From NCBI RefSeq assembly GCF_030066895.1, contig NZ_JASJAV010000001.1:124001-188000 (forward strand): a stretch of DNA of 64,000 bases. The letters run 5' to 3'. Positions within the stretch are counted from its first letter, which is position 1; the number at the start of each line of letters is the position of its first letter. The DNA is from Breoghania sp. Lineage in GTDB: Bacteria; Pseudomonadota; Alphaproteobacteria; Rhizobiales; Stappiaceae. Shown here one piece after another: positions 53,580 to 63,515 of this stretch. A program made the position numbers and the translations under genes. The notes under the pieces were generated by a model. It saw only the letters and a program-made list of their open reading frames with translations, was not told the DNA's origin and searched no databases.

Positions 53580-53835
53580 GACGTCTCACTCCCAACGCTT
53601 GGCACCCGATCGCCGAAGAACCGCAATACAGTTCCGAATGAAATTGGTGGTAATTCTGCCCTTACGAAAAGACAAGGAGCTTTCGTGCCCGATGATGCGA
53701 ACGGGCGCTCGGAGAGTCCTCTCCACCCGCCTTTTTTCCCTAATCCGCGGCACGCAGTCCTCTTCGCGTTTGACTTACCTGCCCCCAACTGATTTGAAGG
53801 CGGCAGAATTTTTCTGAATTCGGAAAGCGCACTCC

Positions 53836-54909
53836 ATGAGCGATACTTCGTCCGCCAGCGGCGGGCTGACTTACGTGGGCGCGGGCGTCGATATCGATGC
53901 GGGCAACGCGCTGGTGAAACGCATCAAGCCGATGGTCAAGGCAACCGCGCGCGCCGGCGCCAACAGCGACATCGGCGGCTTCGGCGGACTGTTCGACCTG
54001 AAGGCCGCAGGCTTCACCGATCCGGTGCTGGTGGCGGCCAATGACGGCGTCGGCACCAAGCTGAAAGTCGCCATCGACACCGGCATTCACGACACCGTCG
54101 GCATCGATCTCGTTGCCATGTGCGTCAACGATCTGGTCGTCCAGGGCGCAGAACCGCTGTTCTTCCTCGACTATTTCGCGACCAGCGCGCTCGACGTGGA
54201 GGCGGCGGCGACCGTCGTCGTCGGCATCGCGGAAGGCTGCCGCATTGCCGGCGCCGCGCTGATCGGCGGCGAGACGGCCGAAATGCCGGGCATGTACGCC
54301 AAGGGCGACTACGATATGGCGGGCTTTACCGTGGGAGCGGTGGAGCGCGGCACGCTCCTGCCGCGGGCCGACGTCATGCCGGGCGACGTGGTGCTGGGCC
54401 TCGCGTCTGCGGGCGTTCATTCCAACGGCTTTTCGCTGGTGCGCCGCATTGTCGAGCGCTCCGGTCTCGACTGGGATGCTCCGGCGCCCTTCGACGAGCG
54501 TGTGAGCCTCGGCCGTGCGCTGCTCGCCCCGACACGGATCTACGTCAAGCCGCTGCTGGCGACATTGAAGGAAAGCTCGGGCATCAAGGCGCTGGCGCAC
54601 ATCACCGGCGGCGGACTGCCGGAAAACCTGCCGCGCGTGCTGCCCGATACCTGCGCCGCCCATATAGACCTGTCCGCCATCGCCTGCCCGCCCGTCTTCG
54701 ACTGGCTGGCCAAGACCGGCGGCGTGGAACAGTCGGAGATGCTGCGCACCTTCAACTGCGGCGTCGGCATGGTGATGGTGGTTGCGGCGGAAGACGCCAA
54801 CGAGGTCACCGAGATCCTCACCCGTCAGGGCGAGAACATGGCGCGTCTCGGCTTCATCGAGCACCGGGTGGCGGATTACGTCGTCTTTGACGGTACGCTT
54901 TCGGCATGA
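53836..54909 (+). CDS. purM: Phosphoribosylformylglycinamidine cyclo-ligase
   Basis: Fifth step of purine synthesis (AIR synthetase). The 357-residue product has the family landmarks [94 protein letters not shown] and [11 protein letters not shown]. It is intact. It overlaps purN by 4 bases (54906-54909), the usual purM-purN arrangement. Confidence 0.97.
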   Translation: MSDTSSASGGLTYVGAGVDIDAGNALVKRIKPMVKATARAGANSDIGGFGGLFDLKAAGFTDPVLVAANDGVGTKLKVAIDTGIHDTVGIDLVAMCVNDLVVQGAEPLFFLDYFATSALDVEAAATVVVGIAEGCRIAGAALIGGETAEMPGMYAKGDYDMAGFTVGAVERGTLLPRADVMPGDVVLGLASAGVHSNGFSLVRRIVERSGLDWDAPAPFDERVSLGRALLAPTRIYVKPLLATLKESSGIKALAHITGGGLPENLPRVLPDTCAAHIDLSAIACPPVFDWLAKTGGVEQSEMLRTFNCGVGMVMVVAAEDANEVTEILTRQGENMARLGFIEHRVADYVVFDGTLSA

Positions 54910-55562
54910 CAACACGCAAACGTATCGGCGTCCTGATTTCAGGACGTGGTTCCAACATGTCGGCGCTCATCGAAGCGTCCAAGAACAAAGTCTATCCTCC
55001 TGAAATCGATCTTGTTCTGTCCAACAGACCGGAAGCTGAGGGACTACCGCACGCAAGCGCCGCAGGCGTTCGCACCAAGGTGGTCGACCACAAGCCCTTC
55101 GGAGATGACCGCGAGGCTTTCGAACGTGCGCTCGACGCCGCCTTGCGCGAGCACGACATCGAGATCGCCTGTCTTGCGGGCTTCATGCGCTTGCTGACGT
55201 CGTGGTTCGTGGATGCATGGGCAGGGCCCGGATGATCAACATTCATCCGGCACTCCTGCCCGCCTTCAAGGGCCTCAACACCCATGCCCGCGCTCTGGAA
55301 ACCGGTGTGAAGCTGCACGGCGCCACCGCCCACTTCGTCACCAACGACATGGATTCCGGCCCGATCATCGCGCAAGGGGCTGTTCCCGTCCTGGAGAGCG
55401 ACGATGCGGAGAAGCTGGCGGCACGCGTTCTGGCCGTGGAGCATGCGCTTTACCCGCACAGCCCTGAACCTGATCGCCTCCGGCCGAGCACGGCTGGAAA
55501 ACGGGCGCGTGGTGATGAATTCCGTCACCGCCGTGCCCACACTGCTGATCTGGCCGGTGTAA
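54906..55562 (+). pseudogene. purN: Phosphoribosylglycinamide formyltransferase PurN, two frameshifts
   Basis: Folate-dependent third step of purine synthesis. The start [20 protein letters not shown] overlaps the purM end. The frame is good to LLTSWFVDAWAG (near 55225), where two extra bases in GGGCCCGG shift it; the next frame carries the catalytic parts RMINIHPALLPAFKGL, HGATAHFVTNDMDSGPIIAQ. A second shift near 55461 (an extra A after CCGCAC) moves into a third frame that ends NSVTAVPTLLIWPV with TAA at 55560-55562. Both catalytic motifs are unchanged but cannot be joined in one product, so the step would need PurT or purine uptake. Confidence 0.9.
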
Positions 55563-55705
55563 GAACGTCCCTCGCCTGGGACAGGACCTTTAAACAGGCG
55601 CGACCTCGATGGCAGTTTTCACTAACATCGGACTTTCGGCAACATTCGGACCATATCCGGTTCGGACATTACCGTTGCCTGCGAACTAAATTGTCGCTTG
55701 TCGGA

Positions 55706-56167
55706 TTATTCCAAATCATACGCCATGTGTAGCAATTTTCGTCCCGGAATGGAATTAGACAGGACTGAGCCTATCGTCCGAAGGTCAAGAGCTTGGTAGA
55801 ATGGAGCCGCGGCTGGATCAGCATCGAGCCTGATTGAATTCAAGCCTTTGTCTTTCGCGTTCTTCACAAGTGTCTGCCATAGCTGAAGGCCAACTCCCTT
55901 TCGTTTCCACGCAGGATCAACGAAAAGCACGCAAGCCTCACCAGACAATCCGCTTGCATCAACCTCAAGCCCGATGATCCCGCAAATTTCTTCCACTTCT
56001 GCAACCCAGTATTCTCTCGCAAAGAAGTGATCTTCGCGGATGGCAAGTTCCTCCCGACAGGCCTCCATAAAGTCATCGTCATAGCCGTTAGACTGCTTTG
56101 AGCGCATCACAAGTTCGGTCAAGACGCGGGCCTCGTCAGGCCGTGCCTTTCTGGTTTGCATATTCAT
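55706..56167 (-). CDS. GNAT family N-acetyltransferase
   Basis: An intact 153-residue acetyltransferase: MNMQTRKARPDEARVLTELV, then YWVAEVEEICGIIGLEVDA, the acetyl-CoA loop FVDPAWKRKGVGLQLWQTLV (KRKGVG) and RLDADPAAAPFYQALDL. The substrate is unknown. Codon use is clearly less GC-rich than that of its neighbours, which suggests a fairly recent arrival from another genome. It lies between the broken purN and a broken glycosyltransferase, convergent with purN. Confidence 0.85.
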   Translation of the reverse strand: MNMQTRKARPDEARVLTELVMRSKQSNGYDDDFMEACREELAIREDHFFAREYWVAEVEEICGIIGLEVDASGLSGEACVLFVDPAWKRKGVGLQLWQTLVKNAKDKGLNSIRLDADPAAAPFYQALDLRTIGSVLSNSIPGRKLLHMAYDLE

Positions 56168-56350
56168 CTGCGCAGATCCACCCGACTACACCTTCCTCAA
56201 AGGAAGCCTGAACACCCAACTGCCACAATGTCCGAGAAGAACTGGTGTCGCATCGCGCGCCCGTTACGACCGATACGGTGAACTTTTCTTGTCGGCAATC
56301 CGCATCGCCGCAACGGCCATCTTTTGGTCGTGTGTCCTGGCCTTAGAGCT

Positions 56351-57671
56351 TTATCCGGTCATAATCCGTTCCAGCACGTCCACGGCGCGTTCCGATCCGG
56401 ATTCGGCTCGCACCAGCCGCCCCATGCTCTCCGCCTTTTCGCGGATCTGAGGCGAGAGGGCCTGCGCCAGACGGGATGCAAGCCTTTCCGCATTGAACCG
56501 CTTCATCGGCAACGGATCAGATCCCGCACCGCTTTTCGCGATGCGGTGTGCCCCAAAGGGCTGATCCCCGAAAATCGGACAAACGACCGCCGGGCGTCCG
56601 CATCTGAGGGCCTGATGGGTCGTCCCCGTTCCCCCATGATGGACGACCGCCGCGCAGCGCGGAAAGAGCCACGCATGCGGGGCGCTTGAGATCACGTGCA
56701 TGTCGGGCCCGCCGTCGAGCCTTTCCAGACCGCCCCAGCCGGTTGCCAGCACCCCGCGTTGCCCGGCACGACGCAAGCTCTCCATCGCAGCCTGCGCCGT
56801 TCGCCTCGCATCGATCGAGGGCATGGACCCGAAGCCGACATAGACCGGCGGGGCGGGGCCCGGCCTGAAGGAACCGCGCCAGATCCGCCGGAGGCGATCA
56901 GTCCGGTTCGCCGTTGTTGCGGAACCAGTAGCCGGTGATCGTCTCGGTATCCGGCCAGTCATCGGGTTTCGGCACCAGATGTCGGCTATAGGCATGAAGC
57001 CGCGGCACGGGGCGACCATTCGGCGCGTAGCCGGCCAGTTCATCGAGCCCAGATGCAAGACGGAAATCCGCACGGCTCGCCGCAAGGGCCCTGAAAATCC
57101 GCCGATTGAGGGCATGCGCAAGCCCTGTGGAAAGGCGATGCGACAACCGATTCACAAAAGGCCCGAGGCTGCGCGAACTCAGCATCATGAAGGGAAAGGC
57201 CCCGGTCGGCACAAAGACCGGTTGCATGAGCGCGGGCCCCGCGACCGCTCTGAGATCATGCGCGATATGGGGCGCAAGCGCGGTCTTGAGATTGTAGACG
57301 ATGAGATCCAGCCCGATGATGATGATCGCGCGAGCCCGGTCCCATTGTTCCTGCAACTCCTGACGCAACCATTCCTTCGATTGTCGCCAGATGCGGATCT
57401 TGCCGGACAGCGTGTGCATCGCCGCCTGGATATCCGGCTGTTTCAACAGGTCCTGATAGTTGATCGAAAAGGGCGCGGACGTGAGGCCCGCCGCCTCGAT
57501 CATGGTATCGAACCCCGCGCCTGTGGCCACGGTTACCTGCGCACCGCGCCGCGCCAGCGCCGTTCCGAGCGCCACGAACGGCTGAACGTCGCCGTGTGTG
57601 CCAAGGCTCATCAAAAGAATGCGCAAGGGCGAACAACTCCGTGCCAAACCGACGCCCCCTCCCCACGTCAA
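56351..57671 (-). pseudogene. Glycosyltransferase of the GT1/GT28 (UGT/MGT) type, TGA and frameshift
   Basis: Sugar transferase of the UDP-glucuronosyl/macrolide class. The acceptor half has LRILLMSLGTHGDVQPFVAL, GTALARRGAQVTVATGAGFD and PVFVPTGAFPFMML; the donor half has PPVYVGFGSMPSID, HAWLFPRCAAVVHHGGTGTT and PAVVCPIFGDQPFGAHRI, the standard HHGGxGTxxxALxxGxPxxxxPxxxDQ site. Between them YWFRNNGEPD is followed by TGA (56898-56900) where tryptophan is expected, and a frameshift lies just after in a GGGCCCCGCCCC run (near 56860). The acceptor is unknown; the N-terminal start is uncertain by up to 20 codons. Confidence 0.8.
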
Positions 57672-57722
57672 TCAAGCACACCGGCCGTGGGAATGCCAGC
57701 CCGACCGGTTCGCCGACAGGCC

Positions 57723-59815
57723 TTACGCCTTGCGCAACCAGACACGGTTGTCGTGGAAGGCGGCACCGCCGTAAGGGACCACCGGATCGGCTCCGGTCAG
57801 CGTATTGATGCCCTTGCCATCGACGAAGGTCACATTCGCCCAGATCCCTTCCGAAATCACGACGCCGCGCTTCACGCCATCGAAAGTGCGCACATGGAGC
57901 CGCACCTCGCCGCGCTTGTTCCCCATCGCGACGAGATCGCCAGCAGCGATCCCGAGCCCCGCCGCGTCGTCCGGATGCACCATCACCTCAGGCCGCCCCT
58001 CCTTCTTCACCGACCCCGGCGTGGCGTTGAAGGTGGAATTGAGGAAGGAGCGCGCAGGCGCCGTCACCAGCCGGAAGGGATGGGCCTCGTCCGCCGTCTC
58101 GATTGCCTCCCAATAATCCGGCAGGGAGGGCAAGGTCGTCCACGGGCCCATGGCGCCGTTATTGTCGGCAGGCGTTGCCGTCCAGTCGGGCCTGAAATGG
58201 TACTTGCCGTCGGCATGGCCGAAACCGTTGAGGAAGTGCAAGGTCTCGAAATCCGGCTGGACATCGATCCAGCGCTCGCGTTCCAGCATTTCCAGATCTC
58301 CGAAGCCCGACGCCTTCAGCATCCAGTCGATATGATCGCGCGCGCTCATGGTGTTGCCTGGGTGATCAACACCCAACCGCTTCATCAGCTCGTTGACGAC
58401 GAAGATGTTTTCCCGCGTCTCGCCCGGCCCCTCGATCAGCTTCGGGCCGAACACGATGTACTGGTGGCCGTCGCCCTTGTAGACGTCGTCATGCTCCAGA
58501 AAGGTCGTTTCCGGAAGCACGATATGTCGGCCATCGCCGCCATCTCGCTCATAAACTGCTCGTGGACGCAGGTGAACAGATCCTCGCGCGCAAACCCTGC
58601 CCGCACCTTGTCCTGCTCAGGACAGATGGAGAGCGGATTAGTGTTCTGGATGAGCATCGCAGCGACCTGCGGCCCGCCGAACAACGTCTCCTCCTCGCCC
58701 ATCAGGATCGCACCGATGCGCGACTGGTCGAGACGGCGCGTGGCCGAATCGACCACATCGTTGCCCTCGATCATGGTCTTGTCGAAGATGAAGATGCCGC
58801 CGTTGGAATGCAGCGCGCTGCCGCTCTCGTACTGCCAGGCTCCGGTCACGACAGGAATTGAAGCAACCGCATGCATGGAACCCGTGCCGTTGCGGCTGCG
58901 CGAAAAGCCGTAGCCGAGGCGGAAATTAGATCCGCTTCGTCTCTCCGACGAGCTTTGCAAACGCCTCGATCTCCTCCACACTCAATCCGGTGATCGCGGC
59001 CGCCCACTCCGGCGTGCGGGTTGCCAGATGCGCTTCCAGTTCAGCCGGGCAATCGGCGTACTTTTCCATGTACGCCCAGTCCGCATAACCGTCGCGGAAT
59101 GCCACGTGCATGACGGCGCATGCCAGGGCCGCATCCGTGCCGGGCCTCAACACCAGCCCGATATCCGCCTGCCGGACCGTCTCGTTGCGATAGAGACGTT
59201 GATGGCGACGATCTTCGTGCCGTGTTCCTTGCGCGCCTTGACGGCGTGCGTCATCACGTTGACCTGGGTCGTAACCGCATTCGTCCCCCACATGACGATG
59301 CAGTCGGACTTGGCCATCTCGCGCGGGTCCGCCCCGGAGATCCGACCGGTGCCCGCCGCATAGCCCGTCCACGACGCATTGGTGCAGATCGTGTCGAACT
59401 GGCGCGAATAGCTCTTCACGTGGCGCAAGCGATGGATGCTATCGCGCTGCACCTGCCCTATCGTGCCCGCATAGTGATAGGGCCACACGGACTGCGCCCC
59501 GAAACGCTGTTCCGCCTTGAGGAAGGCTTCCGCGACCTCGTCGAGCGCATCGTCCCAGGAGATTTCCTCAAACCGCGCCTCCCCCTTGGCGCCGATCCGG
59601 CACATTGGCTTCAGCAAACGGCCGGGATGGTGAGCCCGCTCGGCATAGCGCGCGACCTTGGCGCAGATCACCCCGTCCGTATAGGCATTGTCCGCCGCCC
59701 CGCGAATGCGGCCGATGCGATCCGGCCCCAGCACTTCGACTTCCAGTGCACAGGTGGACGGACAATCATGCGGGCAGGCGGAGGGACGGATGAGCGTATC
59801 GACGGGCTTGTTCAT
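57723..59815 (-). pseudogene. Molybdopterin oxidoreductase family protein, three frameshifts
   Basis: Remains of a roughly 697-residue molybdopterin-guanine dinucleotide enzyme of the BisC/anaerobic dehydrogenase class. The N-terminal [4Fe-4S] site is kept (SACPHDCPSTCALEVEV, DGVICAKVARY), followed by KSYSRQFDTICTNASWTGYA and IVMWGTNAVTTQVNVMTHAV. Frame breaks occur near 59195 (after KIVAINV), near 58925 (after VGETKR, one extra base) and near 58530 (two extra bases in GACATATCG, expected MADIVLPETTFLEHDD). The C-terminal dinucleotide-binding part runs from RPEVMVHPDDAAGLGIAAGD to 57723. No signal for export was seen. The enzyme would also lack cofactor if moaA (62436) is really broken. Confidence 0.88.
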
Positions 59816-59904
59816 GGTCGGCTTTCTCCTTGCGGGCACATGTTCGCGGACAAGGACGCGAAGTCAAGGGACGGCAACTTCTGCGAAGCAGCCGAAGGCA
59901 CTCC

Positions 59905-59941
59905 CAAAAACAAAAGAACCGCCTTGAAGGGCGGCCCTTTC
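59905..59941 (-). terminator. Intrinsic terminator downstream of ndk
   Basis: Read on the minus strand, GGGCCGCC pairs with GGCGGTTC around TTCAA and is followed by TTTTGTTTTT. It lies 30 bases after the ndk stop codon. Confidence 0.75.
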
Positions 59942-59970
59942 GCGATTTCCGTTAAGAAGATCTGTCAGCT

Positions 59971-60393
59971 TCAGCCGACGATCTCGGTCTCGGAGAACCA
60001 GTAGGAGATCTCGCGCTTGGCGTTCTCGGGAGCGTCGGAGCCGTGCACGGAGTTCTCGCCGATGGAATTGGCGAAATCCTTGCGGATGGTGCCCTCGGCG
60101 GCTTCGGCCGGGTTGGTGGCACCCATGATCTGGCGGTTCTTGGCGATGGCGTTCTCGCCTTCCAGAACCTGCACGATGGTCGGGCTGGAGGACATGAATT
60201 CGGTCAGCTCACCGAAGAAGGGACGTTCCTTGTGCTCGGCATAGAAGCCTTCCGCCTCGCGCAGAGACATCCACACGCGCTTCTGCGCAACGACGCGGAG
60301 ACCGGCGCTTTCCAGGCGGTCGATGATCTTGCCCGTCATGTTGCGCTTGGTGGCGTCCGGCTTGATCATCGAGAAAGTGCGTTCGATGGCCAT
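59971..60393 (-). CDS. ndk: Nucleoside diphosphate kinase
   Basis: Balances nucleoside triphosphate pools by moving a phosphate through an active-site histidine. From [20 protein letters not shown] the 140-residue product has [40 protein letters not shown] and the active-site stretch [20 protein letters not shown]. The ATG at 60393 matches the family; GGGGA lies 9-10 bases upstream. It is intact, between the broken molybdoenzyme and the broken GST. Confidence 0.97.
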   Translation of the reverse strand: MAIERTFSMIKPDATKRNMTGKIIDRLESAGLRVVAQKRVWMSLREAEGFYAEHKERPFFGELTEFMSSSPTIVQVLEGENAIAKNRQIMGATNPAEAAEGTIRKDFANSIGENSVHGSDAPENAKREISYWFSETEIVG

Positions 60394-60543
60394 TTTCATT
60401 TCCCCGTAATTTCTGTGTTCGGATGCGAAAGCGGCGCCCGCTTAAGGGCGCCGAAACTGTCGCGGTTCCTATACAGGTACAGAGGCTCCGTCGGGGCCGC
60501 AAGAGGAAGCGATACGACGGTTTGGTGACGAAGACTCTCGTCC

Positions 60544-61235
60544 TCACGCCGCCGCCGGCTGGTTGCGCCCCAGGTGATTGTGCAGATCGAGACAACGCTC
60601 GAACCAGTCTGTCACCGGATCTCCCGTCTCAAGAAGTTGGAAATCGCTCGCAACGCGCGGCCATTGCAGCGTGCCAAACAGCACGTAATCGGCAAAGAGT
60701 GGGCCTTCCCGGCCGATGAAAGGCTGGAACCGGAGCATCTGTCGCATCGGCTGAAGTGAAAGCCGGAAGGCTTCCAGCCGCTCGTAGCGGGTTTCGTGCA
60801 GTTCCTCCAGCGTCTGCCCGAGCCGCTTTTCGCGAGTTTCGCGGAAATAGGCCTGATCGACGGGCGACAGGATATCGTGGATGTCCTTGATCACCAGATG
60901 GGCCAGCTTGGTGTTCACGGATGTATAACCCAGCTTTCCACAAACCGGGACAGCGCACGCCCCGCCTCCCCTCCGAACAGGGACGATCGGGTCGGGTAGG
61001 TCTCTTCCAGGTAATTGGCGATATCCCAGCTGTCGGAGATCGTGTAGCCGTCATCCTCAACGACCGGCACCATGGCGGACACGCCGCCTGCGACTTCGCG
61101 CACCTTGGTAAAGGGCGTCGGCCGTTCCTCCCAGCTCAGCTCCTTGTGGGCGAGCGCCATCTTGATCCGCCAGCAATAGGGCGAAAAATGCTGGTGTTCG
61201 TCAGCCCCGCAGAGATTGTAAAGGATAACCGGCAT
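60544..61235 (-). pseudogene. Glutathione S-transferase family protein, frameshifted
   Basis: A GST-fold protein of about 230 codons. The start MPVILYNLCGADEHQHFSPY at 61235 follows GGGAGGGG; the thioredoxin-like half continues CWRIKMALAHKELSWEERPT and DDGYTISDSWDIANYLEETY. After FVESWVIHP a one-base loss (near 60920) shifts the frame, and the helical half continues VNTKLAHLVIKDIHDILSPV, RQMLRFQPFIGREGPLFADY and VLFGTLQWPRVASDF to 60544. This is a single lesion, so a sequencing error is possible. The substrate is unknown. Confidence 0.8.
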
Positions 61236-61316
61236 TTCCCCTCCCTGGCATCGTCTCTTTGCATCGCACTGACGCAATCCTAGAGTTGGTTCCTCTATCT
61301 GGCGGGAGGATCAGCC

Positions 61317-61826
61317 ATGAAAGCAATATTTGCAATGCTTGCGGGCTACAATCGATGGGCCAACGAACGTCTCTACAAGGCGGCCGGCGCGTTGACACGG
61401 GAGCAATACCACGAACACCGAGGCGCGTTCTTAGGCTCTCTCAACGGCACGCTGAACCATCTGCTCGTCGGCGATCGCATCTGGATGCGGCGGTTCACCG
61501 GGGAAGGCCCACAGCCGAAAGCACTTGACGAGATCCTGCTGGACGACATCGCCGATCTTGCTCGCGCCCGAGCTGCGGAGGACGACTGGATCATCGCCTA
61601 TATCAACGGGCTCAACGAGGAAGCCCTTGCCGCTCCGTTCACCTATCACAGGATGATAATCCCGGACGAGGTCACGCAACCGCTGACGCCCGTGCTCATA
61701 CATTTCTTCAACCACCAGATCCATCACCGGGGCCAGGCGCATTGTCTGCTGACGGAAATAACCGGAGAGGCGCCGAGCCTGGATCTCGTCGTCTACCAGC
61801 GTGCCAGCGGCGCAGGCATGACGTAA
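61317..61826 (+). CDS. DinB family protein
   Basis: A 169-residue four-helix-bundle protein of the DinB/YfiT superfamily, whose members bind a metal through three histidines and often act as thiol-dependent transferases. The family positions are seen in FAMLAGYNRWANERLYKAAG, SLNGTLNHLLVGDRIWMRRF and FFNHQIHHRGQAHCLLTEIT (His 49 region and the HxxxH pair). The specific reaction is unknown. It is intact and stands alone, divergent from the GST gene. Confidence 0.85.
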   Translation: MKAIFAMLAGYNRWANERLYKAAGALTREQYHEHRGAFLGSLNGTLNHLLVGDRIWMRRFTGEGPQPKALDEILLDDIADLARARAAEDDWIIAYINGLNEEALAAPFTYHRMIIPDEVTQPLTPVLIHFFNHQIHHRGQAHCLLTEITGEAPSLDLVVYQRASGAGMT

Positions 61827-61833
61827 CGCGCGC

Positions 61834-62247
61834 TCAGCGGTCGCGCGTCAGTCCCTTTTCCTCAAGCTCGGCCAGATAGCCGTTCCACAGGTCATCCTGT
61901 TCCCGGCCGAGCTTCATCAGGTAGTCCCAGGAATAGATGCCAGTATAGTGCATGTCGTCGAAAACAATCTTGACGGCGTAATTGCCGACCGGCTCGACCT
62001 GCATGATCTCCACCTTGCGCTTGCCGTGGACGGTCTGCTTCTGATCGGGCGAGTGCCCCTGCACTTCGGCCGATGGTGACAGAACGCGCAGAAATTCCGC
62101 CGGGAGCCGGAATTCCCCGCCCTCCGTAAAGCGTACCGTCAGTGTCTTCTTGTCCTTGGAAACCCGCAATTCGCTGGGCCAGGCTTTCGCGTTCAAAATC
62201 CCGTCTCCGATATCAGCATTCGTGACACGTCGTTGCCGCGGGACCAT
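61834..62247 (-). CDS. DUF971 (gamma-butyrobetaine hydroxylase-like N-terminal) protein
   Basis: A 137-residue protein with the small DUF971 domain: AWPSELRVSKDKKTLTVRF, GEFRLPAEFLRVLSPSAEVQ, QVEPVGNYAVKIVFDDMHYT and GIYSWDYLMKLGREQDDLWN. The domain occurs alone in bacteria and at the N-terminus of eukaryotic gamma-butyrobetaine hydroxylases; bacterial copies are tied to Fe-S protein maintenance by context. ATG 62247 is chosen as a compromise; no clear ribosome site is visible and the true start may be nearer 62210. It converges with DinB and diverges from moaA. Confidence 0.82.
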   Translation of the reverse strand: MVPRQRRVTNADIGDGILNAKAWPSELRVSKDKKTLTVRFTEGGEFRLPAEFLRVLSPSAEVQGHSPDQKQTVHGKRKVEIMQVEPVGNYAVKIVFDDMHYTGIYSWDYLMKLGREQDDLWNGYLAELEEKGLTRDR

Positions 62248-62435
62248 AGGCCCGTGGTACGTCTTGGCAAGATCCCGGCTACCAAGTGACGAGGATCGCA
62301 TTGACGTGCAGTTTCGTTCATCTACCTTTGAGATTGACGACAGGTTCGCGTCGGGGACCGCTAAGGGACCGGCCGGCAAGAGTGAACCGGAGGCGCGACA
62401 GATCATGGACGATCCCCTTAAGGACGAATAAACCC

Positions 62436-63468
62436 GTGGATGATGCGAGGGGCCTCACAGGGCTGCATCAGCCCCTGCTGACCGATCCGTTCGGCAGGAG
62501 TGTCACATATCTGCGCGTGTCGATTACCGACCGCTGCGACTTTCGCTGCGTCTACTGCATGGCCGAGAACATGACCTTCCTGCCGAAAAAGGAAGTTCCA
62601 GTTTGGAGGAACTCGACCGGCTCTGTTCCGCCTTCATCGCCAAGGGAGTGCGCAAGCTCCGGCTGACGGGCGGCGAACCTCTCGTTCGCAAGAACATCAT
62701 GAGCCTGTTTCGCTCGCTCTCGCGCCATCTTGATTCCGGCGCGCTGGACGAAATCACCGTCACCACCAACGGCTCGCAGCTCTACCGCTTCGCCGACGAG
62801 CTCTATGACGCGGGCGTGCGCCGCATCAACATCTCCATTGACACGCTCGATCCCGACAAGTTCAAGCGCATCACCCGCTGGAGCGATTTCGACAAGGTGA
62901 TGGCCGAGCTCGACGCCGCCAAGCGCGCCGGACTTCAGGTCAAGCTCAACGCCGTGGCGCTGAAGGGCATCAACGAGCAGGAAATCCCCAAGATGATCGA
63001 ATGGGCCCACCGCGAGGGCCACGACATGACGCTGATCGAGACCCCATGCTGCTCGGCGATATCGAGGGCGATCGGACCGACCAGTATCTGCCGTTGTCCC
63101 AGGTGCGCGCCACGCTCGCCGAGCACTACACGCTGACTGACATCCCCTACAAGACAGGCGGCCCGGCCCACTACGTGAAAGTGGAGGAGACCGGCGGACG
63201 GCTCGGCTTCATCACGCCGATGACGCACAATTTCTGCGAAAGCTGCAACCGCGTGCGCATCACGTGCACGGGAATGCTATACGTGTGCCTGGGCCAGGAC
63301 GATTTCGCCGACCTTAGAGCCCCGCTGCAGGCCTCGGAGGGCGACGAACTGGTCAGCCGCGCCATTGATGAAGCCATCGGCCGCAAGCCCAAGGGCCACG
63401 ATTTCATCATCGACCGCGACCGCAAGGCCCCCGCCGTCTCCCGCCATATGAGCGTAACGGGCGGGTAA
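62436..63468 (+). pseudogene. moaA: GTP 3',8-cyclase MoaA, two frameshifts
   Basis: Radical-SAM enzyme for the first step of molybdenum cofactor synthesis. From the GTG at 62436 the product reads to the SAM cluster site [20 protein letters not shown] (CxxxCxxC kept). After FLPKKEV (near 62602) one base is missing, and the next frame continues [36 protein letters not shown] and [20 protein letters not shown]. After DMTLIE (near 63043) extra C residues shift the frame again to [36 protein letters not shown] and LYVCLGQDD, where the second Fe-S site (CxxC plus 13 residues plus C) is also kept. The ends are normal, so the break is recent or an error. Confidence 0.9.
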
Positions 63469-63515
63469 GAGAGCGAGAGAGCGGGGAAAGCCCCCGCCCT
63501 CACCTCTTGGGTTTC

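Noticed and set aside
56228..56281. A 17-codon open frame starting MSEKNWCRIARP between the GNAT and glycosyltransferase genes.
   Set aside because: No ribosome site, no conservation that I can recall, and too short to support from sequence alone.
56979..58913. A 644-codon open frame on the plus strand.
   Set aside because: Antisense to the glycosyltransferase and molybdoenzyme, both clearly recognisable on the minus strand.
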